Below are positions 10,118 through 22,431 of a DNA stretch of 64,000 bases, piece by piece. The notes under the pieces are model-generated. The model had not been told where the DNA came from. It made no database searches and saw only the letters and a program-made list of their open reading frames with translations. Origin of the DNA: Antarctobacter aquimaris (GTDB lineage: Bacteria; Pseudomonadota; Alphaproteobacteria; Rhodobacterales; Rhodobacteraceae); the NCBI RefSeq assembly GCF_900184945.1, contig NZ_FXYF01000002.1:248001-312000 (forward strand), written 5' to 3'. Made by a program: the position numbers and the translations under genes. Within the stretch, counting starts at the first letter, position 1. Every line of letters begins with the position of its first letter.

Positions 10118-11491
10118 ATGCGCGGCATGACACAGGAATTGCATATCGTCGGCGGCGGCATGGCCGGCTCCGAAGCCGCCTGGCAGGCGGCCAACATGGG
10201 CGTGCGCGTGGTGATCCACGAGATGCGCCCCAAGGTAAAGACCTTTGCGCATCAGACTGGAAACTTTGGGGAAATGGTCTGTTCAAACTCGTTCCGCTCG
10301 GACGATTCCGAACAGAACGCCGTGGGCCTGCTGCACTGGGAGATGAGGCAGGCCGGCGGCCTGATCATGCAGACCGCCCAGACCCACCGCCTGCCCGCCG
10401 GCGGCGCCTTGGCCGTGGACCGCGAAGCCTTTGCCCAAAGCGTCACAGACGCCCTGACCGCCCACCCCAACATCTTGATTTCAAACGAAGAAATCACGGA
10501 ACTACCGTCCGAAGGCCAATGGATATTCGCCACCGGCCCGCTGACCTCCGCCGCCCTGGGCGAGGCGATCCAGCACGAAACCGGGGCGGACCGGTTGGCC
10601 TTCTTCGACGCTATCGCGCCCATCGTCTACGCCGAAAGCATAGATATGTCAGTGGCTTGGCGGCAATCCCGCTATGACAAGGGCGAAACGGACGCCGAAC
10701 AGAAGGCCTATCTCAACTGCCCGATGACCAAGGACCAGTACGAAGCCTTCATCGACGCGCTTCTCGCAGCCGAGAAAACCGAATTTCATGAAGGAGAAAC
10801 AGCAGGTTACTTCGACGGCTGCCTGCCGATCGAGGTCATGGCCGAACGCGGCCGCGAAACCCTGCGCCACGGCCCGATGAAGCCGGTCGGCCTGACCAAC
10901 GCGCACAAGCCCGAGCAGAAGCCTTACGCCGTGGTCCAGCTGCGCCGCGACAACGCGCTCGGCACGCTCTACAACATCGTCGGCTTCCAGACCAAGATGA
11001 AGTATGGCGCGCAAGCCTCTGTTTTCAAGATGATCCCCGGACTTGAGAATGCCAGTTTCGCGCGCCTCGGCGGGATCCACCGCAACACCTTTCTCAACAG
11101 CCCGACGCTGCTGGACGCGCAGATGCGCCTGCGCTCCCGGCCCAACATCCGCTTTGCCGGCCAGGTGACGGGCGTCGAAGGCTACGTCGAATCCGCCGCC
11201 ATGGGCCTGCTCGCCGGCCGCATGGCCGCGTCCGAGATCCTCGGCCGACCCTTGCCCGAAGTGCCGCAGGACAGCGCCCACGGCGCCCTGATCCACCACA
11301 TCACCGGCGGCGCCGAGGCCAAGACCTTCCAGCCGATGAACGTCAACTTCGGCCTGTTCCGCCCGCTCGAAGGCCTGCGGGGCGGCCGCAGGGGCCGGCG
11401 CGACCGCTACAAGGGCTACACCGACCGCGCCAAGGCAGTCTGGGAGGTCTGGCTGGCGCAACAGGGGGTTGACGGACAGGCGGCAGAGTAG
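10118..11491 (+). CDS. trmFO: TrmFO, folate-dependent tRNA m5U54 methyltransferase
   Basis: 457 residues. FAD/NAD-binding start [18 protein letters not shown], then the TrmFO signatures [16 protein letters not shown] (with the Cys) and [13 protein letters not shown], and the C-terminal [13 protein letters not shown]. The enzyme makes 5-methyluridine at tRNA position 54 using methylene-tetrahydrofolate and FADH2. The ATG at 10118 or the one at 10127 could start translation; neither has a strong ribosome site. The upstream region carries the GTACAA cluster. Confidence 0.93.
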   Translation: MRGMTQELHIVGGGMAGSEAAWQAANMGVRVVIHEMRPKVKTFAHQTGNFGEMVCSNSFRSDDSEQNAVGLLHWEMRQAGGLIMQTAQTHRLPAGGALAVDREAFAQSVTDALTAHPNILISNEEITELPSEGQWIFATGPLTSAALGEAIQHETGADRLAFFDAIAPIVYAESIDMSVAWRQSRYDKGETDAEQKAYLNCPMTKDQYEAFIDALLAAEKTEFHEGETAGYFDGCLPIEVMAERGRETLRHGPMKPVGLTNAHKPEQKPYAVVQLRRDNALGTLYNIVGFQTKMKYGAQASVFKMIPGLENASFARLGGIHRNTFLNSPTLLDAQMRLRSRPNIRFAGQVTGVEGYVESAAMGLLAGRMAASEILGRPLPEVPQDSAHGALIHHITGGAEAKTFQPMNVNFGLFRPLEGLRGGRRGRRDRYKGYTDRAKAVWEVWLAQQGVDGQAAE

Positions 11492-11503
11492 AACCCTGTC
11501 GCC

Positions 11504-12109
11504 ATGAGCGATCCGTATTTCGACAAGGTCTACAAGGCCCGCAGCGAGGAAGAGACCCGCGCGCTCTACGACGGCTGGGCCGCGACCTATGAACAGGCCA
11601 TGGCCGACGAAGGCTATGCGACCCCCGGCCGCTGCGCCCAGGCGCTGCGTGCCCTGATGCCCGACAGCGCGGCGCCGATCCTGGATTTCGGTTGTGGATC
11701 AGGGCTTTCCGGGCTGGCGTTAAGGCTCGCGGGGTTCAGCGTGATCGACGGCGTCGACCTCTCGCCGGGCATGTTGGACCGCGCGCGGGACAAGGGCGTC
11801 TACCGCAGCCTCGCGCCGATCGGTCCCGGCGATCCGGTGCCCGAGGGCTATGCCGCCATCGCCGCCATCGGCGTGATCGGCGCGGGTGCGGCCCCGCTGG
11901 CGGCGCTCGACCGGATCTTCGACGCGCTGGCGCCGGGCGCGAAATGTGTCTTTTCCTTCAATGACCACACGTTGGAAGACCCCGCCTTCGAGGGCCGCAT
12001 CGATGCGCTGATCGCCGATGGCACCCTGCGCCAGCTGTTCCGCGAACACGGGCCCCACCTGCCCGGCAAGAACATCGGCTCCACCGTCTACGTGCTTGAA
12101 AAAGCGTGA
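11504..12109 (+). CDS. Class I SAM-dependent methyltransferase
   Basis: 201 residues. Motif I is ILDFGCGSGLSGLAL at about residue 64, followed by the acidic loop IDGVDLSPGMLDRAR. Family members transfer a methyl group from S-adenosylmethionine, but the substrate cannot be read from the sequence. It begins 12 bp after trmFO and its last codons overlap the gluQ GTG (12106-12109), so trmFO, this gene and gluQ probably form one transcript. Two of its neighbours modify tRNA, which hints at, but does not prove, an RNA substrate. Confidence 0.85.
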   Translation: MSDPYFDKVYKARSEEETRALYDGWAATYEQAMADEGYATPGRCAQALRALMPDSAAPILDFGCGSGLSGLALRLAGFSVIDGVDLSPGMLDRARDKGVYRSLAPIGPGDPVPEGYAAIAAIGVIGAGAAPLAALDRIFDALAPGAKCVFSFNDHTLEDPAFEGRIDALIADGTLRQLFREHGPHLPGKNIGSTVYVLEKA

Positions 12110-12984
12110 CCTTCATCACCCGCTTTGCCCCGTCGCCCACCGGTCCGCTGCATCTGGGCCATGCCTATTCGGCGCTGCTGGCGCACGACTTGGCGCGCGC
12201 CGCGCAGGGGCGTTTCCTGCTGCGGATCGAGGACATCGACACCACCCGCTCGCGCCCCGAGTGGGAGCGGCAGATCTACGACGACCTCGCCTGGCTGGGC
12301 ATCACCTGGGACGCGCCGCCGGTGCGGCAGTCCGACCGCGCCGACACCTACCGCGACGCCTTGCAGACCCTCTGGTCGCGTGGGCTGCTCTATCCCTGCA
12401 CCTGCACCCGGCGCGACATTGCCGCCGCCGTCTCGGCCCCGCAGGAGGGCGCCGAGCCGCCGCAGGGACCGGACGGGCTGATCTACCCCGGCACCTGTCG
12501 CCACCGCTTTGCCCGCGACACCGCCGCGCCACCCGAGGGCATGGCGCTGCGCCTCGACATGCAGGCGGCGCTGGACACCATCGGCCCCCGCGCCATGGCC
12601 TTCACCGAGACCGGTCCCACCGGCTCCACGCCCCGCCCCGTCCCGCTGGGGGACCTGACATCAACCGTGGGAGATATCGTCCTGTCCCGAAAGGACTTTC
12701 TGGGGTCATACCATCTCTCTGTGGTGCTTGACGACGCCACCCAACAGATCACCCACGTGATCCGCGGCAAAGACCTGTTCGAGGCGACCCGCATCCACGT
12801 CCTGTTGCAGGTCGTGATGGACCTGCCGACCCCCACCTACCTGCACCACCGCCTGATCCGCGATGACCAGGGTCGCCGCCTTGCCAAGCGCGACGATGCC
12901 CGCGCCATCGCCCTCTACCGCGCCGAAGGGCTCAGACCGCAGGATATCCGCGCGAAAGTCGGCCTGCAAGCCGCTGTTTCTTAG
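12106..12984 (+). CDS. gluQ: Glutamyl-Q tRNA(Asp) synthetase
   Basis: 292 residues, GTG start overlapping the previous stop. It resembles a GluRS catalytic domain without the anticodon-binding part: TRFAPSPTGPLHLGHAYSAL (HIGH motif), LLRIEDIDTTRSRP, a zinc cluster CTCTRRD with GTCRH, and the KMSKS-like RRLAKRDDARAI. GluQ-RS attaches glutamate to the queuosine base at position 34 of tRNA-Asp. Two tRNA-Asp genes lie at about 27.8 kb in this window. Confidence 0.92.
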   Translation: MTFITRFAPSPTGPLHLGHAYSALLAHDLARAAQGRFLLRIEDIDTTRSRPEWERQIYDDLAWLGITWDAPPVRQSDRADTYRDALQTLWSRGLLYPCTCTRRDIAAAVSAPQEGAEPPQGPDGLIYPGTCRHRFARDTAAPPEGMALRLDMQAALDTIGPRAMAFTETGPTGSTPRPVPLGDLTSTVGDIVLSRKDFLGSYHLSVVLDDATQQITHVIRGKDLFEATRIHVLLQVVMDLPTPTYLHHRLIRDDQGRRLAKRDDARAIALYRAEGLRPQDIRAKVGLQAAVS

Positions 12985-13010
12985 AAATATAAATGGGCTC
13001 GCAGAGCACC

Positions 13011-13370
13011 TCAGCCAACCAAAGGCGCCATCAGTTCCACTTCCTTGCCGTCCCGCCCCGCCGTGTAGAAACACGACCGCCGGTTGGTGTGGCACGCGGG
13101 CCCGGTCTGCCGCACCACCGCCAGCAGGCAATCGCGGTCACAATCGACGCGCAGGTCGACCAGTTCCTGCACATGCCCCGACGACTCGCCCTTGATCCAG
13201 AAGGCCTGCCGCGAGCGCGACCAATAGGTCACGCGCCGCGTCTCCAGCGTGCGCGCCACCGCCTCGGCGTTCATCCAGGCCATCATCAGCACCGCGCCGC
13301 CCTCATCCTGCGCGATGCAGGGAACGAGGCCGCGGTCATCATACTTTAGGCTAGAGGGATCGAAGGGCAT
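13011..13370 (-). CDS. hisI: Phosphoribosyl-AMP cyclohydrolase
   Basis: 119 residues. Third step of histidine synthesis. Motifs: VPCIAQDEGGAVLMMAWMN, TYWSRSRQAFWIKGESSGH, and metal ligands in DCDRDCLL and CHTNRRSCFY. The ATG at 13368-13370 (AAAGG nine bases upstream) matches the usual HisI start; an ATG six codons further upstream is an alternative. HisE is not fused, and the rest of the his operon is elsewhere. Convergent with gluQ and divergent from the NifU-like gene. Confidence 0.93.
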   Translation of the reverse strand: MPFDPSSLKYDDRGLVPCIAQDEGGAVLMMAWMNAEAVARTLETRRVTYWSRSRQAFWIKGESSGHVQELVDLRVDCDRDCLLAVVRQTGPACHTNRRSCFYTAGRDGKEVELMAPLVG

Positions 13371-13436
13371 GGGAAAAACCTTTTGCATCGGCAGGACCAC
13401 CGCCTATGTATGGGGAACGCGACGCAGGAGAAAGCC

Positions 13437-13889
13437 ATGTCCGGCGAAACCGACCTGATCAAGCTCTATTCCGGGCGAATCCTCGCGCTGGCCGCGGACA
13501 TCCCGCACAACAGCCGGCTGGACCATCCGCAGGCAACGGTTAAAAAGCGCTCTCCGCTGTGCGGATCGACCGTCACCGTGGACCTGACCATGAAGGACGG
13601 CAAGGTCGCCGCGTTCGGGCAGGACGTGAAGGCCTGCGCGCTGGGACAGGCGGCGGCCTCGGTCGTGGGCGGGGCCATCATCGGCTGCACGCCCGAGCAG
13701 ATCCTGGAGGCCCGCGACGCGCTGCGCGCCATGCTCAAGGAAGATGGGCCGACACCGCCCGCCCCCTTTGACGACCTCGAGGTCTTGCGCCCCGCCGCCG
13801 CGTTCAAGAATCGCCACGCCTCGATCCTGCTGGCGCTCGAAGCGGCCAGCGAGGCGGTTCAGGAAGCCCGTCAATCGCATTCGGCTTGA
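13437..13889 (+). CDS. NifU/IscU-like iron-sulfur scaffold protein
   Basis: 150 residues, ATG preceded by GCAGGAG. The NifU N-terminal domain is recognisable: IPHNSRLDHPQATVKKRSPLCGSTV with the first Cys, then VKACALGQAAASVVGG with the second, and a Cys in GGAIIGCTPEQ. The usual third ligand motif near the end of IscU is missing, so it is a divergent scaffold or a related iron-sulfur or zinc protein. No isc/suf operon adjoins it. Function in cluster assembly is inferred from the domain. Confidence 0.8.
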   Translation: MSGETDLIKLYSGRILALAADIPHNSRLDHPQATVKKRSPLCGSTVTVDLTMKDGKVAAFGQDVKACALGQAAASVVGGAIIGCTPEQILEARDALRAMLKEDGPTPPAPFDDLEVLRPAAAFKNRHASILLALEAASEAVQEARQSHSA

Positions 13890-14078
13890 TCGCCTGTTGG
13901 GGCTTTCTCCGCTAAAGAGGAGCCGCAACAGGGACAGGCCGCGAAACACGGTCCAGAGCTTTCCGGTCCGGACGAGACGTCCGGGCAGCTGTCACAGCTG
14001 ACGCGTGCCGCGACGGGTCTGTGTCGGGAAACCGTCGATATCGGCGGGTTTCTTCAGGATCTTGACGCGCGCTCTTCC

Positions 14079-14981
14079 GTGCAGCTGCGGGAATTGTCAC
14101 AGGTCGGCCAGCAGACACTGGACCTGTCCGTGGTCGGCGTGCGCATGCAGGCTTCTCTCCACGCCATGGTCGACATGGCAGAGGCCATCCTGGCGCAGGT
14201 GCAGGGATCGGTTCGGATGATCCGTGAGGCCGGTCACAACTCGCAGGCCCTGGCGGAATGGGTGCGCGCGGTCCACGCCGGCGGCACCGAGGTCGAGGAC
14301 ATGCTGCGCACCGTGCCGACCTCCAACACGCTGATTTCCGACATCGCCTGGCAGATGCACATCCTTGCCGTCAACGCCAAGATCGAGGCAGCGCGCCGGT
14401 GTTTCACGCTGACCGACACCTCGGAGCCGATCCTGCAACACGCCGTCGCCCTGGGCGGCAATGGCGAGGACGGGGTCATGATCACCCGTGTCCAGGACCT
14501 TTCCGGACAGGTGGCGCTGGTCATGGAGCAGGCGCTGGCCGACGGTCGGATCACCGAAGACGCCCTGTTCGCGCGGATCTACGCCCCCATTCCCCACAGC
14601 GATTTGAAACAGGTCCTGGCGCCGTTTACCCGCCTGACGGACGATATCCTGCCACCGATCCAGGAGCCTGCGCTGATGCTGGATGACCGGATCGTGTTCT
14701 GCGCGGCGGTCGACCAGAACGGCTACCTGCCGACCCACAACCGCAATTTCTCGCATCCGCAGGGCGAGGATCCGGTCTGGAGGGCCGCCCATTGCCGCAA
14801 CCGGCGGATCTTTGACGATCGGGTGGGGCTGAAAGCCGGGCGGAACACCAGGCCTTTCCTGCTTCAGGTCTACCGGCGCGACATGGGCGGCGGCACCTTC
14901 GTCATGATGAAGGATCTCTGGGCACCGATCCTGCTGCGCGGGCGGCACCGGGGCGGAGTGCGGCTGGCCTACCGGAGCTGA
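14079..14981 (+). pseudogene. Methyl-accepting chemotaxis-like protein with internal deletion
   Basis: 300 residues from a GTG that has no ribosome site. The same frame is open back to 13890, just after the NifU-like stop, and the upstream residues (for example LTRAATGLCRETVDIGGFL) look like the same protein, but no ATG/GTG/TTG start lies there. The first part ends in the receptor motif HILAVNAKIEAAR, which in family members continues into the signalling hairpin (typically AGEAGRGFAVVA). Here, at about base 14398, it jumps to a later segment SEPILQHAVALGG. The C-terminal domain (VFCAAVDQNGYLPTHN, CRNRRIFDDRVGL) is intact. The kinase-contact tip is lost, so this is probably a decayed receptor. 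Confidence 0.65.
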
Positions 14982-15001
14982 GGGCGGCCCGCACCTCTGA
15001 C

Positions 15002-15037
15002 AAAAAAACCGCCGCGCTCCGGGACAGGAGGCGGCGG
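15002..15037 (-). terminator. Minus-strand terminator after the small SOS ORF
   Basis: Stem CCGCCGC (15009-15015) pairs with 15031-15037, with an inner CTCC/GGAG stem; on the minus strand it is followed by seven Ts (15002-15008). It would end a leftward transcript from the 15.3 kb promoter region. It leaves about 130 bases of untranslated sequence after the 40-residue ORF. Confidence 0.65.
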
Positions 15038-15167
15038 CAAGGGGCGTGTCAATCCGTGGGTTCCGGGCCGGGTTCGGTTGCAGGCAGGCAAACCGGCTTG
15101 GGGACAGGCGGCACATCGGGACAGGGATGCGCCAGACCGGCCCGGTCACGGACACGCAGGCAGAAAC

Positions 15168-15290
15168 TCAGACGACGGACGGCAGGTGCAGCGCACCGAA
15201 CAGGATCACGGCAAGGGACAGGGCCCCCAGCACGTCCTGCCAGAGGGTCGCGTGCTGGCGGTGAAGGGCGGTTTTGACAGTGTCGATCAT
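15168..15290 (-). CDS. Small membrane protein, probable SOS-regulated
   Basis: 40 residues from the ATG at 15288-15290 (a longer frame to 15368 would start beside the LexA box, so the short start is preferred). A basic, amphipathic head (MIDTVKTALHRQHATLW) is followed by one hydrophobic segment (DVLGALSLAVILFGALHLP) at the C-terminus. The LexA-type box lies 62 bp upstream and a minus-strand terminator downstream, so it looks like a single-gene SOS transcript. It sits after recG. The arrangement recalls Caulobacter SidA, a short SOS-induced membrane inhibitor of division, but I see no sequence proof of homology. Confidence 0.6.
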   Translation of the reverse strand: MIDTVKTALHRQHATLWQDVLGALSLAVILFGALHLPSVV

Positions 15291-15351
15291 GGCGCGTCTC
15301 CAATTGTCCGTTTGTTGCACCTTTGTTCTCACATTCTTAACCATATGTAAA

Positions 15352-15366
15352 GAACTAAGTGAGAAC
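15352..15366 (-). promoter_or_regulatory. LexA (SOS) box
   Basis: On the minus strand the sequence is GTTCTCACTTAGTTC, an exact GTTC-N7-GTTC match to the alphaproteobacterial LexA operator. A further GTTC half-site (15373-15376) sits six bases upstream. It lies 62 bp before the ATG of the 40-residue ORF and about 85 bp after the end of recG, within an AT-rich stretch. Confidence 0.8.
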
Positions 15367-15461
15367 ATTTGAGAACAAACTGTGAGAATCGGCGGAACAC
15401 AGTCCCGTTGAGATCACAGCCATGCAGGCCCCGGCCCGGTGCCCCCTCACCGGGTCGGGTG

Positions 15462-19840
<4,379 letters not shown>

Positions 19841-19912
19841 CTATCGACACCTGTCAGAGTGATAGGCGCGTGCCCGGGCGAGGTCCAGCGGCTCCGCCGA
19901 CCGAGGGCAGGG

Positions 19913-20629
19913 TCAGCCGGTGGCGGCGATGGCCTTCTGTTCCTTCTGCGAAGGTTCGGGATCGCGCAACACGTAGCCACGGCCCCAGACGGTCTCGATG
20001 TAGTTGTCGTCGCCGGTCGCTTCCGACAGCTTCTTGCGCAGCTTGCAGATGAAAACGTCGATGATCTTCAGTTCCGGTTCGTCCATGCCGCCGTAGAGAT
20101 GGTTGAGGAACATCTCCTTGGTCAGCGTGGTGCCCTTGCGCAGGCTCAGAAGCTCCAGCATCTGGTATTCCTTGCCGGTCAGGTGCACCGGCTTGCCGGA
20201 CACCTCGACCGTCTTCGCGTCCAGGTTGACCGAGACCTTGCCCGTCCGGATCACGGATTGCGAATGCCCTTTGGAGCGGCGGATGATCGCGTGGATGCGC
20301 GCCACCAGCTCGTCGCGGTGGAACGGCTTGGTCATGTAATCGTCGGCACCGAAACCGAAGCCCTTGATCTTGGACTGGGTGTCGTCCTCGCCGGTCAGGA
20401 TCAGGATCGGCGTGTCGATCCGTGCCACCCGCAACTGGCGCAGAACCTCGTGCCCGTTCATGTCCGGCAGGTTCAGGTCCAGCAGGATCAGGTCGTAGTC
20501 GTAGAGCTTGGCCAGATCGATCCCCTCCTCGCCCATGTCGGTCGAGTAGACGTTCAGGTTGGCGTGACTCAGCATCAATTCGATGCTTTTCGAGGTGGTC
20601 GGATCGTCTTCAACCAGCAAGATACGCAT
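19913..20629 (-). CDS. ctrA: CtrA cell-cycle response regulator
   Basis: 238 residues. Receiver domain [20 protein letters not shown] with the phosphoacceptor Asp in [14 protein letters not shown] (about residue 51), LILTGEDD and the Lys in ADDYMTKPF; an OmpR-type winged helix with [17 protein letters not shown] and [12 protein letters not shown] follows. In alphaproteobacteria CtrA, fed by CckA-ChpT, controls cell-cycle genes; in Rhodobacterales mainly motility, gene transfer agents and quorum sensing. A CtrA-type box lies about 50 bp upstream, and the SciP-like gene is next upstream on the same strand. Confidence 0.96.
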   Translation of the reverse strand: MRILLVEDDPTTSKSIELMLSHANLNVYSTDMGEEGIDLAKLYDYDLILLDLNLPDMNGHEVLRQLRVARIDTPILILTGEDDTQSKIKGFGFGADDYMTKPFHRDELVARIHAIIRRSKGHSQSVIRTGKVSVNLDAKTVEVSGKPVHLTGKEYQMLELLSLRKGTTLTKEMFLNHLYGGMDEPELKIIDVFICKLRKKLSEATGDDNYIETVWGRGYVLRDPEPSQKEQKAIAATG

Positions 20630-20680
20630 GTCTGTCTCCGGGCACTGTCATTCGGTTGAAGGTAACGTGGTCGAAAAAGG

Positions 20681-20695
20681 TTAACGCCCCCTTAC
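20681..20695. promoter_or_regulatory. CtrA-type binding site upstream of ctrA
   Basis: TTAACGCCCCCTTAC matches TTAA-N7-TTAA in seven of eight positions. It is 52 bp upstream of the ctrA start, in the ctrA-sciP gap, and suggests CtrA autoregulation, as at the Caulobacter P2 promoter. Confidence 0.6.
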
Positions 20696-20722
20696 CATAC
20701 CCTGAGACGAAAGAATTTCAAC

Positions 20723-21001
20723 TCATGGTTGCCGAAACTTTTGCACGCGGGTGACTTTCAGAGCCTCTTCGCCATGCTGCGTGGCCGCCTTGACCCATTC
20801 CAGCAGCTCCTCGTCGCTCAAGGCATAGCGGTCCTTGGCCTGCTCATGGGTGATCAGACCAAAGGTCACCGCCTTGACCACCGCGGCCTTGCGCGAGGCG
20901 ACCCAGCGTCGGGTTTCGCTCGGCGGCAGGTCGGCCCGGGTCATGGTGCTGCCATCCGGAAGCCTGACCGCGCGCGGACCATCGACCTTCTTGAGATACA
21001 T
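20723..21001 (-). CDS. sciP: DUF1153 protein, SciP-like CtrA inhibitor
   Basis: 92 residues, a full-length DUF1153 protein: LPPSETRRWVASRKAAVVKAV, then LITHEQAKDRYALSDEEL and LLEWVKAATQHGEEALKVTR, which form a small helix-turn-helix-like fold. In Caulobacter this family is SciP, which binds CtrA at promoters and blocks transcription activation. Its place directly upstream of ctrA, on the same strand, supports the same role here. Ribosome site GGAGG lies before the ATG. Confidence 0.88.
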   Translation of the reverse strand: MYLKKVDGPRAVRLPDGSTMTRADLPPSETRRWVASRKAAVVKAVTFGLITHEQAKDRYALSDEELLEWVKAATQHGEEALKVTRVQKFRQP

Positions 21002-21071
21002 GCTGCGCCCTCCTTCACTAAAGGTCAGGGCATAAAGCCACGCACGGTTTAACGACGGCTGAAACAGCCCC

Positions 21072-21099
21072 TTGAGAGTATTTCGGATTTTCCTATATT
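21072..21099 (+). promoter_or_regulatory. Sigma-70-type promoter of mnmA
   Basis: TTGAGA (21072-21077) and TATATT (21094-21099) with a 16-base spacer, in an AT-rich island 26 bp before the mnmA ATG. AAGGAGAG follows as the ribosome site. Confidence 0.6.
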
Positions 21100-21124
21100 A
21101 TCCGCCATTCCAAGGAGAGACCCG

Positions 21125-22267
21125 ATGCCCCTCGACACGCGCCCGCTGAACTCGCTGGGCCTGCCCAAGCCGCCGTCCGAAACCCGCGTCGTCGTCGCCA
21201 TGTCCGGCGGCGTCGACAGTTCGGTCGTGGCCGCGATGCTCAAGGACGAAGGCTACGACGTGGTCGGCGTGACGCTGCAACTCTATGACCACGGCGCGGC
21301 GCTCGCCAAGAAAGGCGCCTGCTGCGCCGGGATCGACATCCACGATGCGCGCCGGGTGGCCGAATCGATGGGCTTTCCGCACTACGTCCTCGACTACGAG
21401 AACATCTTCCGCGAGGCGGTGATCGACGAATTCGCCGACAGCTACCTCGGCGGCGCCACGCCCGTGCCCTGCATCCGCTGCAACGAACGGGTCAAGTTCA
21501 AGGACCTGCTGGAAACCGCCAAGGACCTCGAGGCCGACTGCATGGCCACCGGGCATTACATCCAGCGTCTCATGGGCAAGAACGGCCCGGAACTGCACTG
21601 CGCCGAGGACGCCGCGCGCGACCAGAGCTATTTCCTGTTCTCAACCACCCCGGAGCAGCTGGCTTTCCTGCGCTTCCCTCTGGGCCATCTGCCGTCCAAG
21701 GACGCGACCCGCGCGCTGGCCGCGAAATACGGCCTCAGCGTGGCGAAGAAGCCCGACAGCCAGGACATCTGCTTTGTCCCCGACGGCAACTATGCCGCGG
21801 TGATCGAGAAACTGCGCCCCGGCTCCGCCGAACCGGGCGAGATCGTGCACGCCGACGGCCGTGTCCTCGGGCAGCACCACGGGGTGATCCACTACACCAT
21901 CGGTCAGCGCCGCGGGCTCGGCATCGGCGGACTGACCGAACCGCTCTACGTGGTCCGGCTCGACGTGGACAACCGCCGCGTCATCGTCGGCCCAAAGGAG
22001 ATGCTCGCCACACGCACCATCCCGGTGCGCGAGATCAACTGGCTGGGTGACGTCCCCTTCACCTCGCGCGCGGAATGGCCGCTCAGCGTCAAGGTCCGCT
22101 CCACCCGCCCCCCGCGCGAGGCGATCGTCCGGCCGGTCTCGGACACCGAAGCCGAGGTCGAGTTGCTCGCCGCCGAGGAAGGCGTCAGCCCCGGCCAGGC
22201 CTGCGTCTTCTACGCGCCGGAAGGCTCGCGCATCCACGGCGGCGGCTGGATCTGGCGCGGCCGCTGA
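21125..22267 (+). CDS. mnmA: tRNA-specific 2-thiouridylase MnmA
   Basis: 380 residues. PP-loop [18 protein letters not shown] at about residue 22, catalytic Cys in [16 protein letters not shown] and in [16 protein letters not shown], and ATGHYIQR. MnmA adds sulfur at C2 of the wobble uridine in tRNA for Glu, Gln and Lys. A short N-terminal extension precedes the PP-loop. Read alone, divergent from sciP. Confidence 0.95.
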   Translation: MPLDTRPLNSLGLPKPPSETRVVVAMSGGVDSSVVAAMLKDEGYDVVGVTLQLYDHGAALAKKGACCAGIDIHDARRVAESMGFPHYVLDYENIFREAVIDEFADSYLGGATPVPCIRCNERVKFKDLLETAKDLEADCMATGHYIQRLMGKNGPELHCAEDAARDQSYFLFSTTPEQLAFLRFPLGHLPSKDATRALAAKYGLSVAKKPDSQDICFVPDGNYAAVIEKLRPGSAEPGEIVHADGRVLGQHHGVIHYTIGQRRGLGIGGLTEPLYVVRLDVDNRRVIVGPKEMLATRTIPVREINWLGDVPFTSRAEWPLSVKVRSTRPPREAIVRPVSDTEAEVELLAAEEGVSPGQACVFYAPEGSRIHGGGWIWRGR

Positions 22268-22299
22268 TCCTCCAGCACATCACGGTTTCTTCTGGCAGG

Positions 22300-22350
22300 A
22301 AATATCCCGGGGGAGTCCCGGACCCGGTCCGGGACGGGGGCAGCGCCCCC
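22300..22350. repeat. GC-rich dispersed repeat, copy 1
   Basis: A leader AAATATCCCGGGGGAGTC is followed by a 9-bp hairpin (22315-22323 with 22327-22335) and a second hairpin GGGGGC-AGC-GCCCCC (22336-22350). The same leader and the GGGGGCAGCGCCC end recur at 62731-62779 with a different middle stem. It lies in the gap between mnmA and the KAS gene, where it could act as a 3' terminator or processing structure. Confidence 0.75.
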
Positions 22351-22431
22351 ACTCCGAGGCGACCGCCAAAGGCGGACGACGAGATGACCTGCGCGCCGCA
22401 GGCGCTCAATCGGATCACGAGAAAAAGGGTC

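Noticed and set aside
15049-15303. 84-codon minus-strand frame overlapping the small SOS ORF
   Set aside because: Its N-terminal half is an out-of-frame reading of the 40-residue ORF; the C-terminal part has no start codon with a ribosome site and no recognisable family.
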